A stretch of DNA of 64,000 bases, from NCBI RefSeq assembly GCF_016863535.1, contig NZ_BOPB01000011.1:248001-312000 (forward strand). Direction: 5' to 3'. Both the position numbers and the translations under genes were made by a program. The stretch's first letter is position 1, and every line of letters starts with the position of its first letter. The notes beneath the pieces are model-generated. The model worked only from the letters and a program-made list of their open reading frames with translations, did no database searches and was not told the origin of the DNA. Source of the DNA: Micromonospora lutea. Its GTDB lineage: Bacteria > Actinomycetota > Actinomycetes > Mycobacteriales > Micromonosporaceae. Positions 46,820 to 56,615 of the stretch are shown here, piece by piece.

Positions 46820-48490
46820 GTGGGCAGAATCGACGATCTCGCGAACCGCTTCGTCGCCGACTGGGCTGCGCTGAGCCCGACCGGCGCCACCTACGTCGGC
46901 ATCGCCGGCTATGACGACAGGCTCGACGATCTGTCCCCGGACGGGTACGCCGCGCGTGCCGACCTGACCCGACGCACTCTGGCCGAGATCGACACCATCG
47001 AGCCGGAGTCGGAGGCCGAGCGCACCGCGCAGGAGGCGATGCAGGAACGCCTGGGCCTCGAACTGGACCGGTACGCGGCCGGGGAGACAACCAGCGAGGT
47101 CAGTGTCATCACCAGTGGGCTGCACGAGCTCCGGATGGTCTTCGACCTCATGCCCACCGAAGGCGAGCAGGCACGGGCCAACCTGGCCGCCCGGCTGAAC
47201 CTCTTCCCGAGCGCCCTGGAGGAGTACAAGACCACGCTGCGGGAGGCGGCCGCCGCCGGGCAGGTCAGCTCACGTACCCAGTTGATCGAGGTGGCCAAGC
47301 AGTGCGACGCCTGGGTCGACCCGGAGGGTGACAACGTCTTCCACGGCCTGGTCGAGCGGCTGAGTGAGGAGAGCACTCTCGGCTCCGAGCTACGTCGTGG
47401 TGCGGCGGCGGCCACTGCGGCGACCGCCGAGTTCGGGCAGTTCCTGCGTACCGAACTCGCCCCGCTCGGGCGGGAGAAGCAGGCCGCCGGCCGCGAGCGC
47501 TACGAGTTGGCCTCGCAGTACTTCCTCGGTGCCCGGATCGACCTCGACGAGACGTACGCCTGGGGGTTCACGGAGCTGGCCCGGCTGGAGGCCGACATGC
47601 GGACGGTGTCCGCCCAGATCGCGGGTCCGGGTGCCACCATCGACGAGGCCGTGGCGGCGTTGGACGCCGACCCGGCCCGCATCATCCGGGGGCGGGACGC
47701 CTTCCGCGACTGGATGCAGGAGCTGGCCGACCAGACGATCAGTGACCTCAACGGCACTCACTTCGACATTCCCGAGCAGGTCCGGCGTATCGAGTGCATG
47801 ATCGCACCCACCAGCGACGGCGCCATCTACTACACCGGTCCCAGCGAGGACTTTGCCCGTCCGGGTCGGATGTGGTGGGCGGTGCCGTCGGGTTTGACGG
47901 ACTTCTCCACCTGGCGGGAGGTGACCACGGTCTACCACGAGGGAGTCCCAGGGCATCACCTCCAGATTGGTCAGACGGTCGTCCGGGCCGAGTTGCTCAA
48001 CCGCTGGCAGCGGCTGCTCTGCTGGGTTTCCGGGCACGGCGAGGGCTGGGCGTTGTACGCCGAGCGGCTGATGGACGAGTTGGGCTACCTGGACGATCCG
48101 GGCAACCGGCTCGGCATGCTGGACGGTCAGGCGCTGCGGGCGGCCCGGGTGATCGTGGACATCGGCATGCATCTGGAGCTGCCCATCCCCAAGGACAACC
48201 CGTTCGACTTCCATCCCGGTGAGCGCTGGACGCCGGAGCTGGGTTGGGAGTTCCTGCGCGCGCACTGCCGCGTGCCGGACGAGATGCTGCGCTTCGAACT
48301 CAACCGCTACCTGGGATGGCCGGGACAGGCACCGTCGTACAAGGTGGGCGAACGGATCTGGCTTCAGGCGCGGGAGGAAGCGAAGGCCCGTAAGGGCGCC
48401 GACTTCGACCTGCGAGAGTTCCACCGGCAGGCGCTCGATCTGGGCGGGCTCGGTCTCGATCCGCTCCGCCGGGCCCTGGCCCGGCTCTGA
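46820..48490 (+). CDS. DUF885 family protein, predicted metal-dependent peptidase-like
   Basis: 556 residues from the GTG at 46820 (VGRIDDLANRF), 8 bases after TAGGG; a GTG at 46811 is possible. All-helical, no signal peptide. The family signature YHEGVPGHHLQ (about residue 373-383) and a later Glu (GHGEGWALYAE) give an HExxxGHH...E arrangement resembling zinc peptidases. Activity and substrate are unproven for most of the family. Ends at a strong bidirectional terminator. Confidence 0.92.
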   Translation: MGRIDDLANRFVADWAALSPTGATYVGIAGYDDRLDDLSPDGYAARADLTRRTLAEIDTIEPESEAERTAQEAMQERLGLELDRYAAGETTSEVSVITSGLHELRMVFDLMPTEGEQARANLAARLNLFPSALEEYKTTLREAAAAGQVSSRTQLIEVAKQCDAWVDPEGDNVFHGLVERLSEESTLGSELRRGAAAATAATAEFGQFLRTELAPLGREKQAAGRERYELASQYFLGARIDLDETYAWGFTELARLEADMRTVSAQIAGPGATIDEAVAALDADPARIIRGRDAFRDWMQELADQTISDLNGTHFDIPEQVRRIECMIAPTSDGAIYYTGPSEDFARPGRMWWAVPSGLTDFSTWREVTTVYHEGVPGHHLQIGQTVVRAELLNRWQRLLCWVSGHGEGWALYAERLMDELGYLDDPGNRLGMLDGQALRAARVIVDIGMHLELPIPKDNPFDFHPGERWTPELGWEFLRAHCRVPDEMLRFELNRYLGWPGQAPSYKVGERIWLQAREEAKARKGADFDLREFHRQALDLGGLGLDPLRRALARL

Positions 48491-48550
48491 CACCTGCCGG
48501 GAAAGGACCGGGTGCGCCGCGCTGCGGCGTGTTCGACATCCGGGAGCCCG

Positions 48551-48604
48551 GCCGCTCCCGACACGTTTGTGGGGCGGGCCGCTCCCGACACGTTTGTGGG
48601 GCGG
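48551..48604. repeat. 27-bp tandem direct repeat (two units)
   Basis: Units at 48551-48577 and 48578-48604 are identical (start CCGCTCCCGACACGTTTGTG). The second runs into the left arm of the adjacent terminator, so part of the terminator was duplicated. Confidence 0.85.
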
Positions 48605-48625
48605 GCCGCCCGGCCCGCCCCACAA
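48592..48625. terminator. Bidirectional terminator, 15-bp perfect stem
   Basis: TTTGTGGGGCGGGCC (48592-48606) with 48611-48625 and a GCCC loop, between the convergent DUF885 and DUF3068 genes. Confidence 0.88.
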
Positions 48626-48635
48626 AACGCTGGTG

Positions 48636-49778
48636 CTACTGCTTCTCCGACTCGCTCTGCGCTGCCCGCTGACTCGGCACCGTGGACTCCTCGGTCTTCC
48701 AGTTGGTCGAGGCGGGCGGGATCTCGTCGGACAATGGTCCACCCTCCCGCGCGTCGTCGCGCACCGGCGGCTGGTCGACCCGGGTCGGTGCCGGGTCCGC
48801 GACGACGGCGTGCCGGCCCACGGTGCCAGGGGTGCGGTCACGCGACACCAGCAGCCCGACGATGATCAGCACCAGGCCCAGCACGGCGACTCCGATCGGT
48901 GCGAACACACCGAGGATGGTGAGCTGGCTCCGGCTCGTGTTGGCCCGGTCCACCGAGGACGCCACGGTCTCGTCGTTGTAAACGAAGTCGGCGTCCAGCA
49001 GCGTCACCGGGGCGCCGCCGCTCGGCACGAGCACCTTCTTCTGCTGCTCCCGGACCTTCAGGTAGGAACCGGTGACCGGGTCGACCCAGACCGTACGGGT
49101 GTTGCTGTAGACGACGTCACCGGAGGTCGATCCCGGGGCGAGCGCACCGAGCAGCAGCGCCACCCGGTCAGTGGCCAGCGGCAGCTTCTCGTCGGTGATG
49201 ACCTGCTCGTAGCGGTACGCCTCCAGGCCGTTGATGTCCTCGGTGCCCTTGAACTCGGAAATCCGGGTCTGCCGCAGATCCCGGTCGAAGACCTCGTAGT
49301 TGTCCTGCGCCGAGTTGAACGGGAACTTGTAGATCTGGCCGGCGAACGCGACCTTCTCCGGGGTGCCGCTCTCGTCGAGGTACTGCTCGTTCCACTCGAC
49401 GGCCGCCCCGGAGACCCGGTCCAGTGCCAACTCAGCGCCGTACGCGCTGACCAGTTCCTTGGTGTCGGTCCGCTCGACGGTCTGGCCGACCCGCCAGACC
49501 ACCGCGTCACCGGCGAGGTCGCCGCTGAGCGCCGCGGTCTTGGCGCGCTCCGGGGTGACCTGGATGGTTGACCTCAGGTCGCCCTGGTTGATGGCCACCG
49601 CGCCGTTGGTGATCTGCAGGAACGTCGCGCCGCTGGCCTCGGCCACCGACGTCGCCGGCTCCAGGTCGTAGGGCAGTTTGGTCATCGCGGGCTTGACGAC
49701 GAACACCAACCCGGCGGCCAACGCCAAGAGCAGTACCCCGCCGCCGAACAGCACGGCACCCACGGCGCGGTGCTTCAT
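48636..49778 (-). CDS. DUF3068 (porin PorA-family-type) membrane-anchored protein
   Basis: 380 residues. N-terminal helix (about 7-28, AVLFGGGVLLLALAAGLVFV), a large outside domain (about 30-300) with NNYEVFDRDLR-type family motif (here DNYEVFDRDLRQT), a second helix (about 310-332, GVFAPIGVAVLGLVLIIVGLL) and a disordered acidic cytosolic tail. DUF3068 proteins are restricted to actinobacteria with complex envelopes; function is poorly known. It lies next to the methyltransferase/AftD operon on the same strand, separated by 68 bases. Confidence 0.92.
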   Translation of the reverse strand: MKHRAVGAVLFGGGVLLLALAAGLVFVVKPAMTKLPYDLEPATSVAEASGATFLQITNGAVAINQGDLRSTIQVTPERAKTAALSGDLAGDAVVWRVGQTVERTDTKELVSAYGAELALDRVSGAAVEWNEQYLDESGTPEKVAFAGQIYKFPFNSAQDNYEVFDRDLRQTRISEFKGTEDINGLEAYRYEQVITDEKLPLATDRVALLLGALAPGSTSGDVVYSNTRTVWVDPVTGSYLKVREQQKKVLVPSGGAPVTLLDADFVYNDETVASSVDRANTSRSQLTILGVFAPIGVAVLGLVLIIVGLLVSRDRTPGTVGRHAVVADPAPTRVDQPPVRDDAREGGPLSDEIPPASTNWKTEESTVPSQRAAQSESEKQ

Positions 49779-49846
49779 GTTTCCTCCCTGAGGAGCTCAA
49801 TTGCGTCGATGTCAATGGGTGAGATGGCCGCGAGGTTACTACCTAG

Positions 49847-50668
49847 TCACATTGCCACGCGACCCCCGGTCAGCTCTGTTTTCTCCACCGCTCCGGCCTG
49901 CCGCTCACCGGTCCGACGCAGTACGAGCACGAAGTTCCATGCCGCCACCTCCCGGACGCCGGGCACCCGGATCACCCAGCGCGCCCACCACGGGTGATAG
50001 CGGGGCAACGCGTCCAGCACCTGGACGTCGCCGTTGCTCCGCGCCCACCGCAGCGTGTCGGAGATCGAGACCGGGAACAGCGTCTCCCGGAAGCGGTTCT
50101 TCGGCGGCCGTCCCATCCGCCGTTCGTAGCGACGGCGGGCCCGGTTGCCGCCGAGGTAGTGCCAGGGCGCGGTCTCGTGGCCGCCCCAGGGCGACAGCCA
50201 GGGCGTGTACGACACGAAGATCAGCCCACCGGGCCGGGTCACCCGCACCATCTCGTCGAGCATCCGGGACGGCTCGGCGACGTGCTCGACGACGTTGGAC
50301 GAGAACGCCACGTCCACGCTGCCACTGCGAACCGGCAGCGCGGTGCCGCTGCCCCGCAACATCCCCGCCACCGAGTCGCCGGCGGCGGAGAAGTCCCCGA
50401 CGTCCGGATCCAGCCCGACGTAGTGGGCACCGGCCCCGCGAAAGGCTGCCGCGAAATACCCCGGACCGCCGCCCACGTCGAGCACCGTTCGACCAGCCAG
50501 ATCGGTGTAACCGGACACCTGGCGTACCGAGTCTGCGGCCAGCAGACCGTAGAAGCGGTCGGGGTCGGTCTGCTCCACCAGGAACGCCCGGAACAGGGCC
50601 ACCGACCGGCTCAGCGAGGCGAAGCGGCGACGCTCCGCCCGCCGCGTACGGTCGTCCGCTGCCGTCAC
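49847..50668 (-). CDS. SAM-dependent class I methyltransferase
   Basis: 273 residues. Motif I TVLDVGGGPGYFAAAF (about 60-75), motif II HYVGLDPD, motif IV VAFSSNVVEHV, a Methyltransf_11 layout, with a C-terminal extension that begins near TPWLSPWGGHE, typical of envelope-glycan methyltransferases. The GTG start overlaps the stop of the AftD-like gene by four bases (GTGA), so it is translated with it and probably methylates a product of the same pathway. Confidence 0.92.
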   Translation of the reverse strand: MTAADDRTRRAERRRFASLSRSVALFRAFLVEQTDPDRFYGLLAADSVRQVSGYTDLAGRTVLDVGGGPGYFAAAFRGAGAHYVGLDPDVGDFSAAGDSVAGMLRGSGTALPVRSGSVDVAFSSNVVEHVAEPSRMLDEMVRVTRPGGLIFVSYTPWLSPWGGHETAPWHYLGGNRARRRYERRMGRPPKNRFRETLFPVSISDTLRWARSNGDVQVLDALPRYHPWWARWVIRVPGVREVAAWNFVLVLRRTGERQAGAVEKTELTGGRVAM

Positions 50669-53600
50669 CGCGTCACCGTCCCGTCCTCGTCCCTGCCCAC
50701 AGCCGCGTCCGGCGGCCCACCGGACGTGCCCGGCGTCACATCATGCGTGATGATCGGTTCGGTGTGTCCGCCGGGGACCGGAACAACCGCGGCGACCACC
50801 GCTCCGATCGCGACCAGCATCGCTGCCTGCACCCACGGTCCGTACGCCCAGTCCTGTCCGTGGCCCTGCAACCGACCGGCCACGGCGGTCACCGTGGCCA
50901 CGGTCAGCCCGCCGAGCACCACCACCGGCAGGGCCCGTACCGCCAGCTGCCGCAGCAGCATCGCGGCCAGCACGATAGCCACCGGTAGCACTCCGCCCAA
51001 CGCGGCGAGCAGCACCATCAGCAGGGCACCGATCAGCCAGGCGGGAGCCTCGGCCGCGATAGCGTCCGCTTCCTCACCGGTCGCCGTCCGGCGGCGTACC
51101 GGCCAGACAGCCAGGGCCAGGACGCCGATCGCGGTCGCCGCGCCGACCGCCAGACCACTGCGGTAGGCCTGGTCGGGAGCGAAGACGAGTCGGACCTCAC
51201 CGCCGGAGCCGGCCGGCAGCACCCACGCCTGCTGCCACCCGTCCACTCGGGAGCGGACCAGCGGCTCCCCGTTGAGACTGGCCGTCCAGCCGGCGTTGGC
51301 GTTCTCCGGCACCACCAGCAACGCCCGTTCACCGGCGGCGACCCGCACCGTCCGGTCGGTCGCGGCCCAGTCGAGCACCGTGACTTCCCGGTGGCGGGGC
51401 GCGGCGCTCACATCGTCCTCTGGCCGTAGGGACGCGTCGTGTACGACGAAGCCCTCCGACGGTGCGGTGGCCAGCCGGTGCCCGCCCGCCGGCAGGTCCA
51501 GCACCCCGCCGTCCTCGCCGCAGACGCGGACCGGCACCGGCCGTCCGGCCGACACGTCCGCCAGACTGGCGGAGACCGAGGTTTCGTAGCGGAGGCCGTC
51601 CAGTTCGACGGTCGGTCCGTCACCGCAGCGTTCCACCACCCGGGTGTCGGCGTCGATCGGGTTCAGCAGGCTCGCCAACGCCGGAATCTCCACCTCCGCG
51701 ATGCCCGCCGTAGCGGGCCAGCCATTGCCCCGCAGATCAGCCAACCGGTGTTCGGTCTCCCGCACCACGATGTCGAGCCGGTCGGTACGCACCGCCGGGA
51801 AGCGGACGGTTCCGTCGGCCTCGACCGGCACCCGCACCTCGCGGCCCGGCGTGTGGATCTCCACCTGTCGCGGGAGCGAGCCGATCGGCGACTGGCTGCC
51901 CCGCAGCCGCAACCGGTCGATGCGACGCTCGCCGGACCAGCTCAGCTTCAACGTCGGGCGTAGATCTTCGGTGCCGGCCAACCAGGCCGTCCCCGGGTCA
52001 CCGTCGATCGCCGCATACGCGGCCACCGCCGGGTCACCGCGCAGGCGGGACGACGAACTGGCCCGCACCTTCGTACCGGCCAACGTCAGCTCACCGCCCG
52101 CACGCGGCACCACCGACAGTTCCAGCCGATATGTGCCGGCCGCCGGATTGCGGAACAACCGGTCCAGGCCCTGCGGCTCCTCACCGACCCGGGCCAGGAA
52201 ACGGTCGCAGCGGATCACCGTGCCGTCCGCCCGGCTGGACGTCCCACCGGAGCCGCCGTCGGGCAGGTCCGTGTCGCTGCGCGGCACAGGATGGCACGCC
52301 GGCCGGTCCGCCGAGCCGCGGCTGAACGCCCAGCTCACCGGCGTTGACACCTCGTCCGGCAGATCTGTCGGGACGCGCAGGGCACGGCGCGGTTCGCTGC
52401 CCGGAATGGACAGATCCTGGATGCCGACGCCGCCGTCGAGGCGGCCACCGGCCACCGCCAGCACCGTCACCCGGATCCGGCTGGTGGAGCCCGGCAACGT
52501 GTAGTACGAGTGGCCGCCCAGGGTGGTGGCCACCTCGTGATCCACCGAGCCCCGATCGGTGGTGAGCCGGAACCGGGCCACCGGCCAACCCACCGCCAGA
52601 TCGTTGACGAAGGCGAGCCGCACGCTGTCGACCTGACGTGGGGTGTCCAGATCCACCTGGAGCCACTGCCCGACCGGCCCGGCCAGCGGCGCCGTGTGCC
52701 AGGCTGTGCCGTACTCCCCGTCGACGGCGGCGAACGGCAGGTGTGAGGGGTCGGCCGGGCCGAGGCTGTCGACGAAGCTCGCGGCCGAGGATGCCGTCAC
52801 CTCGCGGATGCCCTGGTAGGTCGCGGTCGTCTGGTGCTGCTCGCCGGGGAAGGGCAACACGTCGAGGGCGACGCGGCCCTGTCGTCCCGCCTCGTTCGCG
52901 GTCAACGTCTGGGAGAGGTTGTCCCGGACTCGACCGATGTCACGCTCCCGGCGACGCAGACCGTCCGTGACGATCCACCGGTCGCCCACGGCGTCGTCGA
53001 GGGATTCGTCCCGGTCGCCGGCGAGCACCACCGGACGGTCCCGTTCCACCACCCCCTGTTCCAGCAGGGGAAGCAGCGACTCCGGACCACCGCTGACCGT
53101 CGGCACGTCGGCGGTCAGCACCGCCGACGCGGCCGGCACCGGCCGCTGCACCTCGTACACCTCGATCGCCGGTGGTGAGCCGGTGCCGTCGTCCACCGGG
53201 CTGCCGAGCGTCCGGGACAGTGCGTCGGTCGTACCGAAGGTGGCCACCAGGGCGATTCCCGGCGAGTCGGCCAACGCCCGACGCAGCACCGTCACCGGCG
53301 GCGCATCCACCTGGGTCCGGTCGATGTCGTTACGCAGCAGCAGGTGCCGGAAACCGGAGCGGGCCAGCAGGTCAGCCAGGCCGGTCGAACCCCGGCCGCT
53401 GGCCAGCACCTCCTCGACGGTGTCCATCATCCGGGTGTTGCCCGCCGAGCCCAGCGGGACCTGGTGGCGGACCGCCCACGGCGCTTCGGCAAGCGCCTGC
53501 AACGGCTCGTCGACGGTGCGTCCCCAGTCGTACTGCCCGAAGCCGGAGCCGGGAACCACAAGCGTGCGGGCCAGCGCGTCACGGTCGCCCAGCCAGGTCG

Positions 53601-54951
53601 CCGCCGATCGCCAGTGCGGCGGCAGGTCGGACCAGCCCGGACCGGGACGCAGCAGGCCCAGCCAGGCCGGTGCGGCAGCCCCCAGCACGAGCAGCAGCAC
53701 CGGGGCGAAGACCAGCGGACGCAGCCGGATCCCGGGCCGCCGCCGGGCCACGGCCCGATGCATCCGAGTGGCCACCGCGTCGACGCCGTGCGCGAAACCG
53801 AGCATCAGCGGCAGCCGCAGCACCGGGTCGAGCTTGTGCACGTTGCGGAACGGCGCCAACGGCCCGTCCAGCAGGTCGCGAACCAGTTCGGAGATCGGGC
53901 TGTCCACCGCCCCGACGTAGCCGATGGTGAGCAGGGTCAGCCCGGTGAGGAAGCCGGCCACCAGGAAACGCCGCTGGGGCAGCAGATTGCCGGCCAGCCC
54001 GGCCAGTCCGATCAGCGCCACCACCGCGGTGAGCGCCATCAGCACCGGGTGGTCGATCAGCAGCCAGCCCGCCGGCCACCACGGCTCGCCCTGCACGATG
54101 TACGCGACCCACTGGTTGGTGCCGCGTACCGCCTGGAACAGCGAGGCCACGGCGGTCGTCGTGGTGGACGACTCGATGTAGTCGAGGAAGGGGAGGCTGT
54201 ACTGGCCGAGCAACAGCAGCGGCACGATCCACCACAGGCAGACCCCGATGACGCAGACGCACCACCAGGCGACCAGACGCAGATGCTGGGCGTCCCAGCG
54301 TCGGGTGAGCAACCAGACACCAGGGAGCAGCAGCGCCATCAGCACCACCGCGGCGTTGATCCCGCCCATGCCGAGCACAGCCAGGGCGGAGAGCGCGGCG
54401 GCGCGACGTGGCGAACCGATCCGACGTACGGTCACCAGCGGCAGCAGCACCCAGGGCAGCATCGAGGCGGCAAGCGTTTCCGAGGAGAGCGCGCCGACCT
54501 CGGTGAGGATCCGCGGGGCCAGTGCGTAACCGAGGGCCGCCGCGTACCGCGTCGGCTCGGTGCCGATGTTCAGCGCCCGGGCCAGCCGCAGCAGACCGTA
54601 GAAGGCCGCGGCCAGCAGCAGTGCCGTCCACAGCCGCTGCGTGATCCACGGCGGTACCGCCAGCCACTGCCCGACGGCGAAGAACGGTCCCATCGGGAAC
54701 AGGTAGCCGTACGCCTGGTTCTGCAACTCTCCCGAGGTGGCTTCCGGGTTCCACAGGTGCAACGCCCGAGCCATGAAGTGCAGCGGGTTCGCGGCCAGGT
54801 CGAGTTTGGTGTCGAAGGTGACCTGACCGGGCCGTTGGCCGAAGGCGATCGCGGTGAGCAGCAGCAGCGACAGGACGGTGCCCGGCGAGCGGCGCAACCG
54901 CGAGAGCACGGTGCCGGGCGAGCGGCGCAGCCGCGCCGACACCCCCGTCAT
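50665..54951 (-). CDS. AftD-like alpha-(1->3)-arabinofuranosyltransferase family protein
   Basis: 1428 residues from ATG 54951, whose ATGA overlaps the upstream stop; an ATG at 54960 is possible. GT-C architecture: about ten N-terminal helices with the first-loop acidic motif FDTKLDLAANP (about 45-55), then DUF3367. The large extracellular part (about 430-1280) holds two discoidin/carbohydrate-binding-like modules (for example PRQVDSVRLAFVND and SWSGERRIDRLRLRGSQSP), then C-terminal helices (about 1280-1390). Mycobacterial AftD adds branching arabinose to arabinogalactan and lipoarabinomannan using a decaprenyl donor. Contains an 11-residue tandem repeat at the N-terminus. Confidence 0.93.
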   Translation of the reverse strand: MTGVSARLRRSPGTVLSRLRRSPGTVLSLLLLTAIAFGQRPGQVTFDTKLDLAANPLHFMARALHLWNPEATSGELQNQAYGYLFPMGPFFAVGQWLAVPPWITQRLWTALLLAAAFYGLLRLARALNIGTEPTRYAAALGYALAPRILTEVGALSSETLAASMLPWVLLPLVTVRRIGSPRRAAALSALAVLGMGGINAAVVLMALLLPGVWLLTRRWDAQHLRLVAWWCVCVIGVCLWWIVPLLLLGQYSLPFLDYIESSTTTTAVASLFQAVRGTNQWVAYIVQGEPWWPAGWLLIDHPVLMALTAVVALIGLAGLAGNLLPQRRFLVAGFLTGLTLLTIGYVGAVDSPISELVRDLLDGPLAPFRNVHKLDPVLRLPLMLGFAHGVDAVATRMHRAVARRRPGIRLRPLVFAPVLLLVLGAAAPAWLGLLRPGPGWSDLPPHWRSAATWLGDRDALARTLVVPGSGFGQYDWGRTVDEPLQALAEAPWAVRHQVPLGSAGNTRMMDTVEEVLASGRGSTGLADLLARSGFRHLLLRNDIDRTQVDAPPVTVLRRALADSPGIALVATFGTTDALSRTLGSPVDDGTGSPPAIEVYEVQRPVPAASAVLTADVPTVSGGPESLLPLLEQGVVERDRPVVLAGDRDESLDDAVGDRWIVTDGLRRRERDIGRVRDNLSQTLTANEAGRQGRVALDVLPFPGEQHQTTATYQGIREVTASSAASFVDSLGPADPSHLPFAAVDGEYGTAWHTAPLAGPVGQWLQVDLDTPRQVDSVRLAFVNDLAVGWPVARFRLTTDRGSVDHEVATTLGGHSYYTLPGSTSRIRVTVLAVAGGRLDGGVGIQDLSIPGSEPRRALRVPTDLPDEVSTPVSWAFSRGSADRPACHPVPRSDTDLPDGGSGGTSSRADGTVIRCDRFLARVGEEPQGLDRLFRNPAAGTYRLELSVVPRAGGELTLAGTKVRASSSSRLRGDPAVAAYAAIDGDPGTAWLAGTEDLRPTLKLSWSGERRIDRLRLRGSQSPIGSLPRQVEIHTPGREVRVPVEADGTVRFPAVRTDRLDIVVRETEHRLADLRGNGWPATAGIAEVEIPALASLLNPIDADTRVVERCGDGPTVELDGLRYETSVSASLADVSAGRPVPVRVCGEDGGVLDLPAGGHRLATAPSEGFVVHDASLRPEDDVSAAPRHREVTVLDWAATDRTVRVAAGERALLVVPENANAGWTASLNGEPLVRSRVDGWQQAWVLPAGSGGEVRLVFAPDQAYRSGLAVGAATAIGVLALAVWPVRRRTATGEEADAIAAEAPAWLIGALLMVLLAALGGVLPVAIVLAAMLLRQLAVRALPVVVLGGLTVATVTAVAGRLQGHGQDWAYGPWVQAAMLVAIGAVVAAVVPVPGGHTEPIITHDVTPGTSGGPPDAAVGRDEDGTVTR
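54875..54937. repeat. 33-bp tandem duplication in the AftD-like gene
   Basis: Two near-identical units of period 33 bases starting at 54875 and 54908 encode RLRRSPGTVLS twice in the cytosolic N-terminus. In frame, so the protein stays intact. Confidence 0.8.
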
Positions 54952-56615
54952 CGGCGGCACTCCGGAGGCAGGCAGCTCAGGTCGGCCAGCGCGGAGAAGA
55001 AGATGCGCCGTATCCCGCTCGGCTCCTCGGTGACGAAGACCCGCCCGCCGGTGACCTTCGTGATGGCCTTCAGCTCCTCCGGGTCGATACCCGCGCCGAG
55101 CCCGATGAAGATCATCGGCAGGGGGCGGCGTGGTTCCTGCAACCGCTTGAGTTCGGCCAGGAAGTCGGCCCGACCGATGGTGTCGTCGTCCTCGTTGCGT
55201 CCGTCGGTCATCACGAGCACCAGGTTGATCCGCCCCGGGGTCCAGTGGCGGCGCGCGTCGCGGTACGCGGCCAGCGTGCTGTCGTACAGCCCGGTGCCGC
55301 CCTGCGGTTTGACCCGCACCTCAGCCAACGCCTCGGTCACCTGTCTGCGCTGATCGCCCAGGGGGCGTACCGGCAGGATCTCCCGGTAGTCGCGGTCGCC
55401 GTCGACCTTGGTGGAGAAGACCCAGATGCCGAGTTCGCTGTTGTCGAGCAGCAGCGCGGCACCCTCCCGAGCGGCCCGCTTCGTGGCGTCGAGTCGGGTG
55501 CCACCGGCCGGCACCGGCGCGGCCATCGACCCGGAGATGTCGAGCAGGGTGAGGATCCGGGCGCTGCGCTGCACGCCACTCCAGCCGGTCAGCACGTCGC
55601 TGACCGTCTCCTCGGCGGGCAGCGGCACCGGTTGGCGTTCGTCAGGCCGTAACCGGCCGTCCTCCGGCATCGCCGGAGGGAACCCGGCCGAGGTCCGGAA
55701 ACCGTAGCCGGCGAACACCTCCCGGGCCTCGCCGGTCAGCAGTTTGTCGAGGAACGCGCCACCGGCGTCACGTGCCCGGCCCTGCGCACCGGGCAGCACC
55801 ACGTACGGCAGGTCGAGCCAGGGCACGTCGACCTCGGGGTACGCCGCGACCAGCTTCCCGGTGGCCGCCAGCGCGTTGTGCTCCAGCACCGCCTGTTCGG
55901 TGGCAGCCACGACGTTCGCCCGGCCGGGCAGGTCCCGGTTCGGGGTCAACGAGTTGGTTTCCTCGGCCGGGCTGAAGGTCCGCTCGGCGAGGCGACGCAA
56001 CGTCGCCGCCACAGTCGCGGCCGAGTCGCGGTTCTCGTCGGCCAGTGCGCGGGCACCGAGCAGGGCGCCGACCCCGGCCGGGTCAGCGGCCGGATCGGGC
56101 AGCCCGACCTGGACCGTTCTGGCCCGGGTACCCAGCAACGACGCCCAGTTCAGCGACTTGTCCGGCCAACCGGATCGACGTGCGACGCGCTCGTTGACGG
56201 CCAGCACGACCGGGGTGCTCGCCACCGACGTGCCCTGTGCGGGTACCTCGAACGCTCCGGCGGCACGGGCCCGACGCAGCCAGAACGTCGACTCGGGCAG
56301 CCAGGCGTCGCCGACGTCGCCCTCGTTGGCGAGTTCCCGGGCGACCACGGCCGACGGTCGGGCCTGCACCTCGACGGAAACACACGGTTGACTTCCGGCG
56401 TTGGCTCGGGCCACCCGGTCGAGCGCCGGTGCGATCACCGGTGCGGCAACCACGCGGAGTCGAACCTGTTCGATGCAGGTCGGGGTGCCCCGATCGGCTC
56501 GGATGTACGCCACCGCCGCCCAACCGGCCAGCAGCACCACCAGTGCGGCACTGAGCAACACCACCGGTGAGCGGCGGGACAGGACGCGCGTCGGCGCGGG
56601 ACGGTCGGCACCCAC
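54948..56615 (-). CDS. Membrane-anchored solute-binding / von Willebrand A fusion protein
   Basis: 555 residues, strong GAGGAGGTGAGG site. One N-terminal helix (about 18-37). Residues about 45-320 resemble a periplasmic binding protein of the SBP_bac_11 type (VLAVNERVA, PYVVLPGAQ), and about 350-540 is a VWA domain with an intact MIDAS (DISGSM near residue 358, then Thr in GGTGLYDS and Asp in VMTDGRNEDDD). Not a transporter part here; more probably a metal-dependent adhesion or assembly factor. First gene of the operon with AftD and the methyltransferase. Confidence 0.9.
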   Translation of the reverse strand: MGADRPAPTRVLSRRSPVVLLSAALVVLLAGWAAVAYIRADRGTPTCIEQVRLRVVAAPVIAPALDRVARANAGSQPCVSVEVQARPSAVVARELANEGDVGDAWLPESTFWLRRARAAGAFEVPAQGTSVASTPVVLAVNERVARRSGWPDKSLNWASLLGTRARTVQVGLPDPAADPAGVGALLGARALADENRDSAATVAATLRRLAERTFSPAEETNSLTPNRDLPGRANVVAATEQAVLEHNALAATGKLVAAYPEVDVPWLDLPYVVLPGAQGRARDAGGAFLDKLLTGEAREVFAGYGFRTSAGFPPAMPEDGRLRPDERQPVPLPAEETVSDVLTGWSGVQRSARILTLLDISGSMAAPVPAGGTRLDATKRAAREGAALLLDNSELGIWVFSTKVDGDRDYREILPVRPLGDQRRQVTEALAEVRVKPQGGTGLYDSTLAAYRDARRHWTPGRINLVLVMTDGRNEDDDTIGRADFLAELKRLQEPRRPLPMIFIGLGAGIDPEELKAITKVTGGRVFVTEEPSGIRRIFFSALADLSCLPPECRR

